A DNA stretch of 64,000 nt from Mucilaginibacter yixingensis (GCF_041080815.1 NZ_CP160205.1:3472001-3536000), one strand, 5' to 3'. Positions 50,101 through 58,735 are shown, counted from the stretch's first letter. A program made the numbers and translations. The notes: generated by a model not told the origin, from the letters alone.

Positions 50101-50150
50101 TGTATCCAACAGCTCGCATTATTAGTGGCGGTCTCAACTTGAATTTTTAA
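47142..50150 (+). CDS. susC: SusC/RagA-family TonB-linked outer-membrane transporter
   Basis: A 1002-residue TonB-dependent receptor. It has a signal peptide (MNRNLLIRCTVAFLLLCSAH, cleaved near LYAQ), a carboxypeptidase-regulatory-like domain (VRGKVVDKKDNLPLPGVSVK, RGIATSVDGTFVLNL), a TonB box area (LNEVVVVGYGQQAKR), the plug domain (RGRVPGVTF, IQVRGVRSPSGNKGPLIILD) and a barrel ending in an aromatic residue (IISGGLNLNF). SusC proteins import oligosaccharides or other large nutrients with the SusD lid. There is no STN domain, so transduction to an anti-sigma factor is not expected. Its stop overlaps the ATG of susD by one base. Confidence 0.93.
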   Translation: MNRNLLIRCTVAFLLLCSAHLYAQQRTVRGKVVDKKDNLPLPGVSVKVKGDTRGIATSVDGTFVLNLNSGSTVLQFSFIGYQSQEIDVKARDFVSVEMESTNAKLNEVVVVGYGQQAKRYVTGSVAKVDVKQTEDMPVTNFAQNLRGRVPGVTFSDGGRPGQGGTIQVRGVRSPSGNKGPLIILDGVFFYGSLQDINSDDIASLQVLKDQSALAIYGTRAANGAILITTKKGLSDKPTISANAFYGASSWSKRVKLYSPEGYLQRILDYRAANGQTSDPTQIRSYLQTTEQTQYDAGQTVDGWDAISAKNPATAKYNLSMSGKTDRVNYFISGQYADDQGLILNDREKRVVGRANISSNVTNWLNLGINSLFSKRNDSGVRPPIDQGYSLSPYAKLYTDASQTALLPYPSVDQLQFNPLFNPTYSKNDVQSYAFQASMFAVVDFPFVRGLSYRVNYNPNYIWSHNYAFTPNYNANGYVNTGSASKQNQQLSNWQLENILTYNKKINEDHEFDVTLLYGRDNQYTESTTARSSNIFNNSNGWDNLNLGTTQTVASTSQLVTSLSSMARINYHYKNRYFLTLTARHDGNSQFGEGQKFGTFPSAAFAWVASDEPFIKNALPMFDQIKVRTSYGSVGNIASDPYRSLIQLNVTQYVFGDGSQTYNGIAPNPQFLPSPLLGWETTKGYNAAIDFDLLKGRFNGTVEYYNNHTTGLLQLQSVPVLTGFTNQYVNIGETNTWGFEFSLNSVNMKSKDFEWDTNFIFSYTANKWLHIKYQDGNHDGIEDNDIANNWVIGQPIRIAYDYTRDGIYQTGDVLPSGYKPGWIRVKDINNSGSITSDDRSPVGSLDPKYNYGLTNTFRYKNFNFSFMLNAMTGYIAAFNEQDVSNATGQSSFPGRPLNMLDAGYWTPQNQSTTRPGLNFTNPLLIQYYVSRNFLRLQNATLGYTLPKTLTNKLGVNSLRVYVSGQNLITWTKWPGPDPESGNAAVTGLYPTARIISGGLNLNF

Positions 50151-51802
50151 TGACAAATATTTCAGCAATGAAAATCAATTATAAAAAATACGGCAACAAG
50201 GCCTTAACGGCATTGATGCTAACAGCCGGGCTGGCATTGACCACCGTAAGCTGTAACAAAAACGTACTGACAGAGAAACCGACAGGTTTCCTTAACCCAG
50301 ATGTAACGCTGGTAAACAAGGCGGGGTTTGAAAGCGCTATAACCGGTTTGCACGCCGGCGCACGCGATCTGTATTTCGGGCAGGATGGATCAAAGCAATG
50401 GTGGGCATTTTTAGGTACCGATGAGTTTATGACCGGCGACCCTACTCTGGCTGATTTTAACAACTACCCTACCTGGCTAACACCTGTGCAAACCTCTGTA
50501 ACAGCCACATGGAATTTGCTTTATTCTGAAGTAATTACACGTGCTAATGAGATTATTGACTATGCCAACCGCCCCACCGCTACCTGGGCCAGCGATGCAG
50601 AAAAGAACGCAGAGGTTGCCGAAGCCCGTTTCTTCCGCGGATGGGCGCATAATTACCTGGCAGAAATGTATGGCGGGGTGCCAATTGTAGACCAATTCTA
50701 CACCTATAACAAAATAGATTTTGTACGTGCCTCACGAGATCAGGTGTATGATTTTGCCCGCCAGGATCTGGAGTTTGCAGCACAATGGTTACCGGCAACA
50801 ACCACCATGCCCGGCCGTATTACCAAAGGTGCAGCCAACCATCTGCTGGCCGAGGTTTATATCAACCTGAAACAGTATGATAAAGCTATTGCCGCAGCAA
50901 CAGCCGTAATAGGCTCGGGCCAATACCAGTTGATGACGGCTCGCTTTGGCAGCACCCTTAGTCAACCCGGCGATGTATTCTCTGACCTTTTTAGAGATAA
51001 CAACCAAAACCTGGCTGCCAATAAAGAAACCATCTGGGCCATACAAATGGAGTATTTAACACCCGGTGGTATAGCGCTGGCCAACCAGGGTAACACCACC
51101 CTGCGTGCGTTTGGTAACCGCTACTGGAACATACAAGATCCTGACAAGAAAGCCGGCATGGTGGTTGCAGACAGCCTGGGCCGTGGTGTGGGCTGGTGCC
51201 GCCCTACTAATTACCTGATGTACAATATTTGGGCAAATGACGCAGGCGATATCCGTAACTCGCAATACAACATTCGCCGCGAGTTTTATTATAACAACCC
51301 TGCATCGCGCTTTTTAGGACAGAAGGTAGATAGAAAAAGTGCGCTGGTTGATACTACCTGGGATGCTTATCCAACTATCCGTAAAATTGAGGGCCTCTCG
51401 TTGGCGGGCGCTTCATACGGCCGTACATTTAAGGAGTTTTATATGATGCGCCTGGCCGAAACTTACCTGCTGCGCGCAGAGGCATATTTTAGAAAGGGCG
51501 ACTTGCCTAACGCGATGGCAGATATCAACACAGTACGCAATCGTTCTAAGGCGCCTAACATCACCGCAGCACAAGTTACTGAAGACTTTATTTTGGATGA
51601 ACGCGCCCGCGAGTTAATGCTGGAAGAACCACGCCGGCTGACATTATCACGCATGGGCCGACTGGTAGATCGCACCAAAGTTTACAACCCTAAAAGCGGG
51701 CCGAGTATAGTGTCAACAAATGAACTATACCCTATCCCTCAAACAACTATTGATGCCAACACCGCGGCCAAGATTGATCAAAACCCTGGTTATAATCAAT
51801 AA
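50150..51802 (+). CDS. susD: SusD/RagB-family nutrient-binding outer-membrane lipoprotein
   Basis: A 550-residue SusD-like lipoprotein: signal LTALMLTAGLALTTVSCNKN with lipobox cysteine, SusD-like tetratrico-peptide helices (AEARFFRGWAHNYLAEMYGG, VYDFARQDLEFAAQWLPATT, YLLRAEAYFRKGDLPNAMAD, TVRNRS, ARELMLEEPRRLTLSRMGRL) and a C-terminal GYNQ ending with the usual conserved end YPIPQTTIDAN. It is the lid that binds glycan at the SusC barrel. ATG at 50150 overlaps the susC stop; a second ATG at 50168 gives MKINYKKYGN and is an alternative start. The pair is followed by a bidirectional terminator. Confidence 0.93.
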   Translation: MTNISAMKINYKKYGNKALTALMLTAGLALTTVSCNKNVLTEKPTGFLNPDVTLVNKAGFESAITGLHAGARDLYFGQDGSKQWWAFLGTDEFMTGDPTLADFNNYPTWLTPVQTSVTATWNLLYSEVITRANEIIDYANRPTATWASDAEKNAEVAEARFFRGWAHNYLAEMYGGVPIVDQFYTYNKIDFVRASRDQVYDFARQDLEFAAQWLPATTTMPGRITKGAANHLLAEVYINLKQYDKAIAAATAVIGSGQYQLMTARFGSTLSQPGDVFSDLFRDNNQNLAANKETIWAIQMEYLTPGGIALANQGNTTLRAFGNRYWNIQDPDKKAGMVVADSLGRGVGWCRPTNYLMYNIWANDAGDIRNSQYNIRREFYYNNPASRFLGQKVDRKSALVDTTWDAYPTIRKIEGLSLAGASYGRTFKEFYMMRLAETYLLRAEAYFRKGDLPNAMADINTVRNRSKAPNITAAQVTEDFILDERARELMLEEPRRLTLSRMGRLVDRTKVYNPKSGPSIVSTNELYPIPQTTIDANTAAKIDQNPGYNQ

Positions 51803-51820
51803 AGCCTAATGTTTATCACA

Positions 51821-51851
51821 TAAAAAAACCGGCAATTGCCGGTTTTTTTAT
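51821..51851. terminator. Bidirectional terminator between susD and the hybrid kinase
   Basis: AAAAAAACCGGCAATTGCCGGTTTTTTT, a perfectly palindromic stem flanked by A- and T-runs, between convergent genes. Confidence 0.92.
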
Positions 51852-51856
51852 GTGAT

Positions 51857-54511
51857 CTATTTCTTTATTATTTTCTGCATCTCATCCTCCACCCGCTTCA
51901 TTAGTGCGGCAAAGTTGTCCAGCAGTTCAGTCACCCTTTTACTGCCGGCACTCTCATCTGGCAAATTCTCAAGCTCTCTTACCGCTTCCAACGCTTTTTT
52001 TATCTCCAGGTTACTGATCATCGGCTTAATTTTATGCCCCAATTTGCGGATGGCATCAATATCATTTTGCGCAAACGCGTCCCGCATCTCTTGTATCACC
52101 TGAGGGGTTTGCTCCAGAAACAGACCAATCATCCGCTTAATGAACACCTTATCACCACGACTGATCTGTTCCAGTTTTTCCAGACTATACAACGGACCCG
52201 ATTGCTCAACTTCTTCAGCAACAACAGGCTCGTCATCTTCTAACGGAGCTTCCAGATGCAGGCAACGGGCTATCTCGTTAATCAGATCGTTCTCTTCAAA
52301 TGGTTTGGATACAAACCCGTTCATACCGGCAGCAATACAACGCTCGCTATCGCCTTTAATGGCATTGGCAGTCAGAGCGATGATGGGAATGTCCATCTTC
52401 AACTCTTTACGAATTACCTCTGTGGCTTCCAGACCGCCCATTACGGGCATCTGCATATCCATCAGCACCAAATCATAATCTTTACCGTACTTAAGCGTTT
52501 TAACCGCTTCGGCACCGTTTTTGGCCTCAATGGTTATTACGCCATAGTTATCCAATACAGTGATAGCTACAAGGCGGTTAACCTCATTATCTTCGGCCAA
52601 TAAGATTTTTTTACCTTTCAGGAAGGTGCTATCAATCAAATCTTTCTTGGCATCCTGCCTATCATCTTCAGTACCAATTTCGAGCGGCAGACTAATAAGA
52701 ATCTCTGTACCAATATCTTTTTTGCTATAGACATTGATTTGCCCCTGCATCAGCTCCACCAACTCCTTGGTAATAGCCATGCCCAAACCTGTGCCGCCGT
52801 ATTTGCGGGCAGTGGTACGGTCTTCCTGCGTAAATTTTTCAAACAGATGGCCCAGGTATTCCTCAGAAATACCGATGCCCGTATCGCGTACGCTAAACTC
52901 GACAACCTGTTTGTGATCGATCTTTTTCCGTAAACGGCAAGACAGCGTTACGCCACCTTTTTCGGTAAACTTCACCGCGTTGCTTACCATATTGAGCAAG
53001 ATCTGATTGATACGATGTGCATCGCCTATCAGTACAGGGGCAATGTTGTCATCATAGTTCAGAGACATTTCCAAGCCTTTTTCTTCAGCCCGGGGCTTCA
53101 TTACACTCACTACGTGCTCCAGCACCTCACCGGCGTTAAAACCGGTTTGCTCCAGCTCCAGTTTGCCGGCTTCTATTTTAGAAATGTCTAATATATCGTT
53201 AATCACCACCAGCAGGTGATCTGCCGCGGTGTTGATAGTATTAAGGAAGAACCGTTGCTGATCATTCATGCCTGTTTTTTCCAGCTGACGACCCATACCG
53301 ATAATGGCATTCATCGGTGTACGGATCTCATGGCTCATATTAGCCAGGAAAGATTCTTTAGCCTTTACAGATTGTTCGGCCTCTTCACGTGCCTCGCCCA
53401 GTTCCAGCTCAAGTGCTTTACGCAGGGTAATATCCAGGTGTATGCCGATTGACCCCATCAGCTCGCCCGAGTCATTATACCTCGGCGCGCCGCTGATAAG
53501 CCACCAACGCACTTCGCCTTTTTTGTTTTTAACAATCAGCTCATAAGCGTCAGAGACGCCCTCCCTGCGCAGTGCATTCTTGTTTTGCAACAGCGCGTTA
53601 CTTTCAGTTGTCGGGAAAAGCTTTTCTGCCTGGCGCCCCAGTAACTCTTCCAGTTTATAGCCAGACATATCGCAAAAACTCTGGTTGGCGTATTGGATCA
53701 CTTCGTTGTTATCCACTTCCAGCAAACCCAGGTTCATGTTGGCCAAAATGTTGCGGTATTTTTCCTCGCGTATGCTGATGGCCTGCTCGGCAATTTTGCG
53801 CTCTGTAATATCAGTATGCGTGCCAATAACGCGGGCGGGCAGCCCCTCCGGCGTACGGCTTACCACCATGCCCCTATCAAGTACCCAGATGTAGTGACCA
53901 TCTTTATGGCGAATACGGTATTCTATCTGATGGTTAGAAAGTTTTTGAAAAAAGTATTGCTGATCTGTCATCATTACCCGGGCCATATCTTCCGGGTGAA
54001 TGCGGTTCATCCATTCATCAGGCTGGTTTGGAAACTCTTCGTCCCGGTAACCCAGCATTTCTTTATATCGCTTGGAGAAGAAAATCTTACGGGTTTGGAA
54101 ATCATAATCCCACACGCCGTCGCCAGAACCATCCAATGCAAACTGCCACAGCTCCTGGCTCGATTTCAGCTGACGTTCTACCTCGTCACGTTTGCTAATC
54201 TCATCTTTTAGCAGCTCAACAATCTCCAGCAGGTTTTCGCTCTCTGCGCTGAAACCTTCTACCCCTACTTGGGCAATGGCCTCTTTGAGTTTCTCTATCG
54301 AGATCTTACGCGATTCCACTTCTTTTTGCAGGCGCTCGTTCACCTCCACATATTCCTCTTCACTCATTTTGAAGGCGCGCTCTGCCAGTAAACTATCTTT
54401 TTCATAGGCGATATATGAGTTATTCACCGCCTCTAAAAAAGCAGAAAGGCCGGAGGTATCCCCCGGCAGGTGTTTTTTTATTTGTCGTTCCAGCAGTTTA
54501 TTCAGCTTCAT
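51857..54511 (-). CDS. Soluble hybrid histidine kinase: PAS-PAS-HisKA-HATPase-REC-Hpt
   Basis: An 884-residue protein without a membrane segment. N-terminal coiled coil (about 60-125), two PAS domains (about 120-245 with GVWDYDFQTRKIFFSKRYK; 250-375 with LLEVDNNEVIQYANQSFCDM), HisKA with the phospho-histidine in FLANMSHEIRTPMNAIIGM, HATPase with NMVSNAVKFTE and GTGLGMAITKELVE, a REC with LVLMDMQMPVMGG, and a C-terminal Hpt domain with the histidine in LGHKIKPMISNL. This allows a His-Asp-His relay that could feed the downstream sigma-54 regulator encoded nearby. Its start overlaps the FIST gene end by 14 bp, which points to co-translation with a FIST sensor. Confidence 0.9.
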   Translation of the reverse strand: MKLNKLLERQIKKHLPGDTSGLSAFLEAVNNSYIAYEKDSLLAERAFKMSEEEYVEVNERLQKEVESRKISIEKLKEAIAQVGVEGFSAESENLLEIVELLKDEISKRDEVERQLKSSQELWQFALDGSGDGVWDYDFQTRKIFFSKRYKEMLGYRDEEFPNQPDEWMNRIHPEDMARVMMTDQQYFFQKLSNHQIEYRIRHKDGHYIWVLDRGMVVSRTPEGLPARVIGTHTDITERKIAEQAISIREEKYRNILANMNLGLLEVDNNEVIQYANQSFCDMSGYKLEELLGRQAEKLFPTTESNALLQNKNALRREGVSDAYELIVKNKKGEVRWWLISGAPRYNDSGELMGSIGIHLDITLRKALELELGEAREEAEQSVKAKESFLANMSHEIRTPMNAIIGMGRQLEKTGMNDQQRFFLNTINTAADHLLVVINDILDISKIEAGKLELEQTGFNAGEVLEHVVSVMKPRAEEKGLEMSLNYDDNIAPVLIGDAHRINQILLNMVSNAVKFTEKGGVTLSCRLRKKIDHKQVVEFSVRDTGIGISEEYLGHLFEKFTQEDRTTARKYGGTGLGMAITKELVELMQGQINVYSKKDIGTEILISLPLEIGTEDDRQDAKKDLIDSTFLKGKKILLAEDNEVNRLVAITVLDNYGVITIEAKNGAEAVKTLKYGKDYDLVLMDMQMPVMGGLEATEVIRKELKMDIPIIALTANAIKGDSERCIAAGMNGFVSKPFEENDLINEIARCLHLEAPLEDDEPVVAEEVEQSGPLYSLEKLEQISRGDKVFIKRMIGLFLEQTPQVIQEMRDAFAQNDIDAIRKLGHKIKPMISNLEIKKALEAVRELENLPDESAGSKRVTELLDNFAALMKRVEDEMQKIIKK

Positions 54512-55643
54512 GGAAAGTGGTTATTGTCATTGTTTGGTTATGCAGCTGGCATCCCTCCCCTTTTATCAGTGGCGATATCTCGCCATAAGAGTAGAAGCCC
54601 GATAGCAGCGTGTTGTGTTTAAACACTTCGTCAACCGCATCTACCTCATCTTCTGTGCGCGAGCCGAGTACCATTTTACGGCCCACACAGCTAATAAGCA
54701 GTGAAAATGCCGCCGGCGTTTGCCCATTCAGGCTTGATGATTGCGTAGCAGCATCTGATGCAGCGCTGGTGAGCTTATCAAAATTAGCACGCATAAAACG
54801 CACTTTGGCACCTACCGGGATATCGCCCGCAAAGGTCATACTACCAGCCTGATCATCAACCGAAAGGATGGTACGTACAATTGGCTCGCTGTTACCCGGC
54901 AAAGTTACAGATAACGGGTACAACAACGCACTGCCAGGTAATGCATCGGCATCCGGACCAAGATAGCGTTTATATAGTTCAAGTGCATTTTTATCATCAA
55001 TCTCAAACAGTACGTTATCTTTAGAACGGGTTACCACCCTTTCCAGGCCAAATGTTTCCCAACCGCCTTTCGAGCCGTGTTCTACCCGCAGGCTATTGCC
55101 GTAAAAGCCGATGCCCACAATCAGTCCCTCCTGTGGCTTGCTGTTCAAACCAACCAGGGTTGATTCAAACCGGCCACCATCACCAGCCAAGCCACCTGTT
55201 ACCAGTATTTTTTGCTCGGTTACCGAGTTGATGCCGCGTACCAGCTCGCTGCCATTTACGTAGCGTCCGTCTGATAATACCAGTACGTACGCCAGACCTG
55301 CGTGATCAAATTTATTGATTAAAGCTTTACCTGCAGCAAAACTATCCGGATAATCTTTTATATCTACCTTTTGTGGCTGTAAACGAGTCTTATCAAACTG
55401 CAAAGCGGCCACGCTAAACCCCTCATCACTTACCGAAGTATGATAAATTTCGCCGGCTGTTGAGCAGATAGCAATAATAGCCTCTGGAAACTTCTCTTTC
55501 ATCAGACCATAAACATCAGTATTCAGCAACTCATCTTTAGCCGAGAAGCAAAGTGCCAGCTGCGTTGACGGGCCATCTAAAGACATGCTTTGAGCATGTG
55601 TTTCCCATTGACCGTTTTGATATTGATATAGTGCAGTTTTCAT
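54498..55643 (-). CDS. FIST-domain signal-sensing protein
   Basis: A 381-residue protein with FIST N (about residues 30-210: ALCFSAKDELLNTDVYGLMK, AIIAICSTAGEIYHTSVSDE, VLSDGRYVNGSELVRGIN, VTGGLAGDGGRFESTLVGLN) and FIST C (about 235-370: KNALELYKRYLG, FSLLISCVGRKMVLG, HNTLLSGFYSYGEISPLIK). FIST is a sensory module thought to bind small ligands such as amino acids and is often linked to kinases and cyclases. Here it is a separate protein, sharing 14 bp with the hybrid kinase gene and 25 bp after the sigma-54 regulator gene. It may be the input unit of the relay; that is inference from position. Confidence 0.88.
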   Translation of the reverse strand: MKTALYQYQNGQWETHAQSMSLDGPSTQLALCFSAKDELLNTDVYGLMKEKFPEAIIAICSTAGEIYHTSVSDEGFSVAALQFDKTRLQPQKVDIKDYPDSFAAGKALINKFDHAGLAYVLVLSDGRYVNGSELVRGINSVTEQKILVTGGLAGDGGRFESTLVGLNSKPQEGLIVGIGFYGNSLRVEHGSKGGWETFGLERVVTRSKDNVLFEIDDKNALELYKRYLGPDADALPGSALLYPLSVTLPGNSEPIVRTILSVDDQAGSMTFAGDIPVGAKVRFMRANFDKLTSAASDAATQSSSLNGQTPAAFSLLISCVGRKMVLGSRTEDEVDAVDEVFKHNTLLSGFYSYGEISPLIKGEGCQLHNQTMTITTFHEAE

Positions 55644-55668
55644 ACTTGTATTTTTAAAGTTGGGGTAT

Positions 55669-57018
55669 TTATCCTTCTAATTCTTTTTCCTGGATCATTT
55701 TATAGATGGTTGATTTGCCGATGTCCAGTTTGTCGGCAGTTTTCAGCACGTTGCGGTTATATTTATCCAAAAAGTGCTGAATGATCAGTACGGTATATTC
55801 TTTCAGGGTTTTCTCTTTCGAAAAAATATCTTCTTCGGAACGTGGCGCGCTGAAACGGATATCTTCTACCTGGATCTCCTGTCCATCGCTCATTACCACA
55901 GCCAAATCAATCATTGATTTCAGTTCGCGGATGTTGCCGGGAAACTCGTATCTCATCAGTTTCTCTTTGGCCTCGGTACTAAACTGCTTTAAAGGCAATT
56001 TGTTCTCTTTACAAAACTCTTCCAGAAAGTGGCGGGCCAGCAACAGCACATCTCCACCACGCTCGCGCAGCGGCGGCAGTTCAATAGGCAGGCCCATAAT
56101 GCGGTAATAAAAATCCTCACGGAAATAACCTTGCTTTACCTGATCCTGCAGGTTTTTGTGGGTAGCCACAATTAGGCGAATGTCCAGCTTTACTTTTTCG
56201 CTACCCCCCACGCGCACCAGCTCACGCTCTTGCAGTACGCGTAGTAGTTTGCTTTGCAGGTTTACATCCAGCTCGCCTATTTCATCCAAAAATATGGTGC
56301 CGCCGTTGGCCTCTTCAAACTTTCCAAGTTTGCGCGTAAGTGCACCGGTAAAAGCGCCTTTTTCGTGACCAAACAGCTCGCTCTCTAATAGCTCTGACGG
56401 TATGGCGGCCATGTTAAGGGCCACAAAGGGTTTCTTTTTACGGTCTGAATGATAATGAATAGCCTTAGCCACTAACTCCTTACCTGTGCCTGTTTCGCCA
56501 GAGATGGATACGTTGATATTGGTACGCGCCGCTTTTTCCATCAGCGTGAAAACTTTTTTGATGGCGGCAGATGCTCCTTTAATTACTTTCTCAAATTCAT
56601 AACGATGACCAAGCTCTTCGCGCAGGGTTTCCACCTCTTTTCTGAGCGCCTGATTTTCGCGGATGCGGTTAACAGCATTCCAAAGCAAATCTTTGGTATG
56701 ATCGTCCTTTACCAGGTAATCTGCAATGCCTTTTTTGTAAAGGTCTATCGCCGTAGTAATATCCTCCTGCGCACTGATAACAATTACAGGCACAGCAGGA
56801 TTAACCTGCTGTACCTGTTTGAGCAATTCTGCTCCGTTCATGTCGGGCAGGCTGTAATCCATCGAGATCAGATCAGGTTTCTGATGCAGCTCGCGAAGGC
56901 AGTCTTTCCCCGTCATAAACCGGGTTATTTTATAATCAGGGTTAAGGGACAAATGATATTGCAGTATTTCACCGTACCACGGATCGTCTTCTACTATAAA
57001 TATGTGATATGCACTCAT
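55669..57018 (-). CDS. Sigma-54-dependent response regulator (NtrC family): REC-AAA-HTH
   Basis: A 449-residue protein. REC domain: IFIVEDDPWY with acidic pocket, phosphoacceptor D54 in LISMDYSLPDMNG, S82 and K104 conserved. AAA domain: Walker A GETGTGKE (174-181) and the sigma-54 contact loop GAFTGA at 221-226, Walker B GGTIFLDEIGEL, arginine finger area FREDFYYRI. C-terminal Fis-type HTH (VLKTADKLDIGKSTIYKMIQ). When phosphorylated it should open sigma-54 promoters. It lies 14 bp after the glycosyltransferase gene and 25 bp before the FIST gene, so all are probably one transcript. Confidence 0.92.
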   Translation of the reverse strand: MSAYHIFIVEDDPWYGEILQYHLSLNPDYKITRFMTGKDCLRELHQKPDLISMDYSLPDMNGAELLKQVQQVNPAVPVIVISAQEDITTAIDLYKKGIADYLVKDDHTKDLLWNAVNRIRENQALRKEVETLREELGHRYEFEKVIKGASAAIKKVFTLMEKAARTNINVSISGETGTGKELVAKAIHYHSDRKKKPFVALNMAAIPSELLESELFGHEKGAFTGALTRKLGKFEEANGGTIFLDEIGELDVNLQSKLLRVLQERELVRVGGSEKVKLDIRLIVATHKNLQDQVKQGYFREDFYYRIMGLPIELPPLRERGGDVLLLARHFLEEFCKENKLPLKQFSTEAKEKLMRYEFPGNIRELKSMIDLAVVMSDGQEIQVEDIRFSAPRSEEDIFSKEKTLKEYTVLIIQHFLDKYNRNVLKTADKLDIGKSTIYKMIQEKELEG

Positions 57019-57032
57019 TTTATTCAGGTAGA

Positions 57033-58169
57033 TTAATGGTTAAACACAGCATTAAAACGTAACAGATTTATAGGTCTTTTTTTTTCAACCGGTGTAACTG
57101 AATGGGGCTTCTCAGTTACCCGGTTAAACAACACTTCATATTTAGTAGCTACCAACGCCCAGGTATAACGACGCTGAACCGTTTCTTTCATTACCTGACC
57201 GATGTACTGGAACTCGCCAACAGTAGTGTGGTTAAGCAACACAGAAAGCGCTATGGCCGAGTCAAAATACAGGGCATTACCCTCAGTAACTTCCATATTA
57301 TTAGGAGTCTTCATTGCCAATACCGGCAAACCGCTAAACATAGCCTCCAACAAAACCGGATCTAAACCACCCGGTACATTGCCATGGATATAAGCAAAGC
57401 TATTACGGGCCAGCATATCCAACTCCTGCTGATTACGGATAGCATCCAGCATGTGGATATTTGAATAACTAGAAAAAACCTTACGCAATGAGCGGCCATA
57501 CTCACTTTTTTGCCAGTTACCCACCAACACCAACTGATGATGCGGCGCCAGAACGAACGATTGCAGAATCATTTCTACATTGTTTTCCGGCGCTATACGG
57601 CAAAAGCCAAAGGCATAACGCTCGTTAATAAAGCTGTACTTGTTTCTAACTACATCCGGCACGTGGCCTTTACCTAACAGATAATGGCGCAGCGCAGCCA
57701 CATCCTGCATTGATTCATTATTTTCAATATTTATGTGAGCGCACTTTTTTGCAACCCATTCTGCCGCACGGCGATATGCAACCGACAGTTTAGTATAATT
57801 GTTTCTTTTCCACTCAAAACCATCAACTGAGGTGATTACCTTTTTATTGGTAAACAACCTGATGAACGGAATAATAAAGGCCGAACTTACTCCCATAATA
57901 AACAGAACATCTGCATAGAACAGGGCATGAAAAATGCTCACCAGATCGTAAAAGAAACTTTGCACGCCATCGGCCTTAAATGGCAGATACACCAGGCGGG
58001 CACCGTTAAATTTGCGCGCTTTACGGCCATATTGTTTTGACGAGCAGTACACCGTAAAATCCCAGTTTTTGCCCAGGTTATCTACAATGTGCGCAGCCAG
58101 GGTTTCAAAACCGGTGTACTTTGCGGGTATGCCTGCTGTACCTATTATGGCTATCTTTTTACGTTTCAT
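57033..58169 (-). CDS. Glycosyltransferase with DUF1972 N-terminus and GT4 C-terminus
   Basis: A 378-residue enzyme. The N-terminal DUF1972 region reads IAIIGTAGIPAKYTGFETLA, typical of rhamnosyl-transferase-like proteins for exopolysaccharides, and the C-terminal GT-B half has FCRIAPENNVEMILQSFVLA, QLVLVGNWQKSEYGRSL, NSFAYIHGNVPGGLDPVLLE and AMFSGLPVLAMKTPNNMEV, where the E and G residues bind donor. Substrate is not clear. A likely output of the neighbouring phosphorelay in capsule or EPS synthesis, by position only. It starts 128 bp after the degenerate receiver gene and ends 14 bp before the sigma-54 regulator gene. Confidence 0.85.
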   Translation of the reverse strand: MKRKKIAIIGTAGIPAKYTGFETLAAHIVDNLGKNWDFTVYCSSKQYGRKARKFNGARLVYLPFKADGVQSFFYDLVSIFHALFYADVLFIMGVSSAFIIPFIRLFTNKKVITSVDGFEWKRNNYTKLSVAYRRAAEWVAKKCAHINIENNESMQDVAALRHYLLGKGHVPDVVRNKYSFINERYAFGFCRIAPENNVEMILQSFVLAPHHQLVLVGNWQKSEYGRSLRKVFSSYSNIHMLDAIRNQQELDMLARNSFAYIHGNVPGGLDPVLLEAMFSGLPVLAMKTPNNMEVTEGNALYFDSAIALSVLLNHTTVGEFQYIGQVMKETVQRRYTWALVATKYEVLFNRVTEKPHSVTPVEKKRPINLLRFNAVFNH

Positions 58170-58297
58170 TATTATACCAATTAGAGATATTAAATATTAT
58201 GCCAGTTTTATAACAATCAGAATATCAATATTTTAAAATTAATTCAAGTTTGCATATTTCCAAGTTGTGGACATTTTTTCCGTTTAATGGAATCAAC

Positions 58298-58684
58298 TTA
58301 TGCGCTTTGTCTCACAAATTTTTTTACCGTTCTCATACGACCGGTCACCATGGTGATATAGTCGAGCGCATAATCATACTTACTGGTAGTCGAAGTGATA
58401 TGTCTGATCTTTTCAAGTACACTTCTATGTTCAGGGCCAGGCAACAATATCACATCAATTTCGCTATCAAATGATTTAATGCGTTTCAATAATTCAAGAT
58501 TAAGATCGTACCCCAGGTTGCTGCTCAGTAAAACCAGATCAGGGTGAGCGTATAAATTGTTCATACAATCAAACCCTGTAGAAAAGGTGGTAACATTAGC
58601 AATACCTTGATTGGTGATGTGGTTGCGATAGAGATTCAGGCTGAACTGGTCTGCATCTACAAGAAATATAGATAAGTGTTCCAT
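58298..58684 (-). CDS. Degenerate receiver-domain protein lacking the phosphoacceptor aspartate
   Basis: A 128-residue stand-alone receiver-like protein starting MEHLSIFLVDADQFSLNLYR. The fold and lengths match the REC domain of the sigma-54 regulator encoded 1.3 kb away, with residue numbering in step. D10 and D12 of the acid pocket remain, but the phosphoacceptor position is Ser54 (HPDLVLLSSNLG), the conserved Thr/Ser position is Pro82 (DVILLPGPEH) and the position of the invariant Lys is Asp104. It cannot work by normal aspartyl phosphorylation. The start at 58684 fits the REC fold; an earlier in-frame ATG at 58735 would add 17 residues. It is 128 bp upstream of the glycosyltransferase gene, same strand. 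Confidence 0.72.
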   Translation of the reverse strand: MEHLSIFLVDADQFSLNLYRNHITNQGIANVTTFSTGFDCMNNLYAHPDLVLLSSNLGYDLNLELLKRIKSFDSEIDVILLPGPEHRSVLEKIRHITSTTSKYDYALDYITMVTGRMRTVKKFVRQSA

Positions 58685-58735
58685 TTTATTTTTTTGTTGT
58701 TTGATTTCTCTATAGACATCATCTATGCCAAACAA

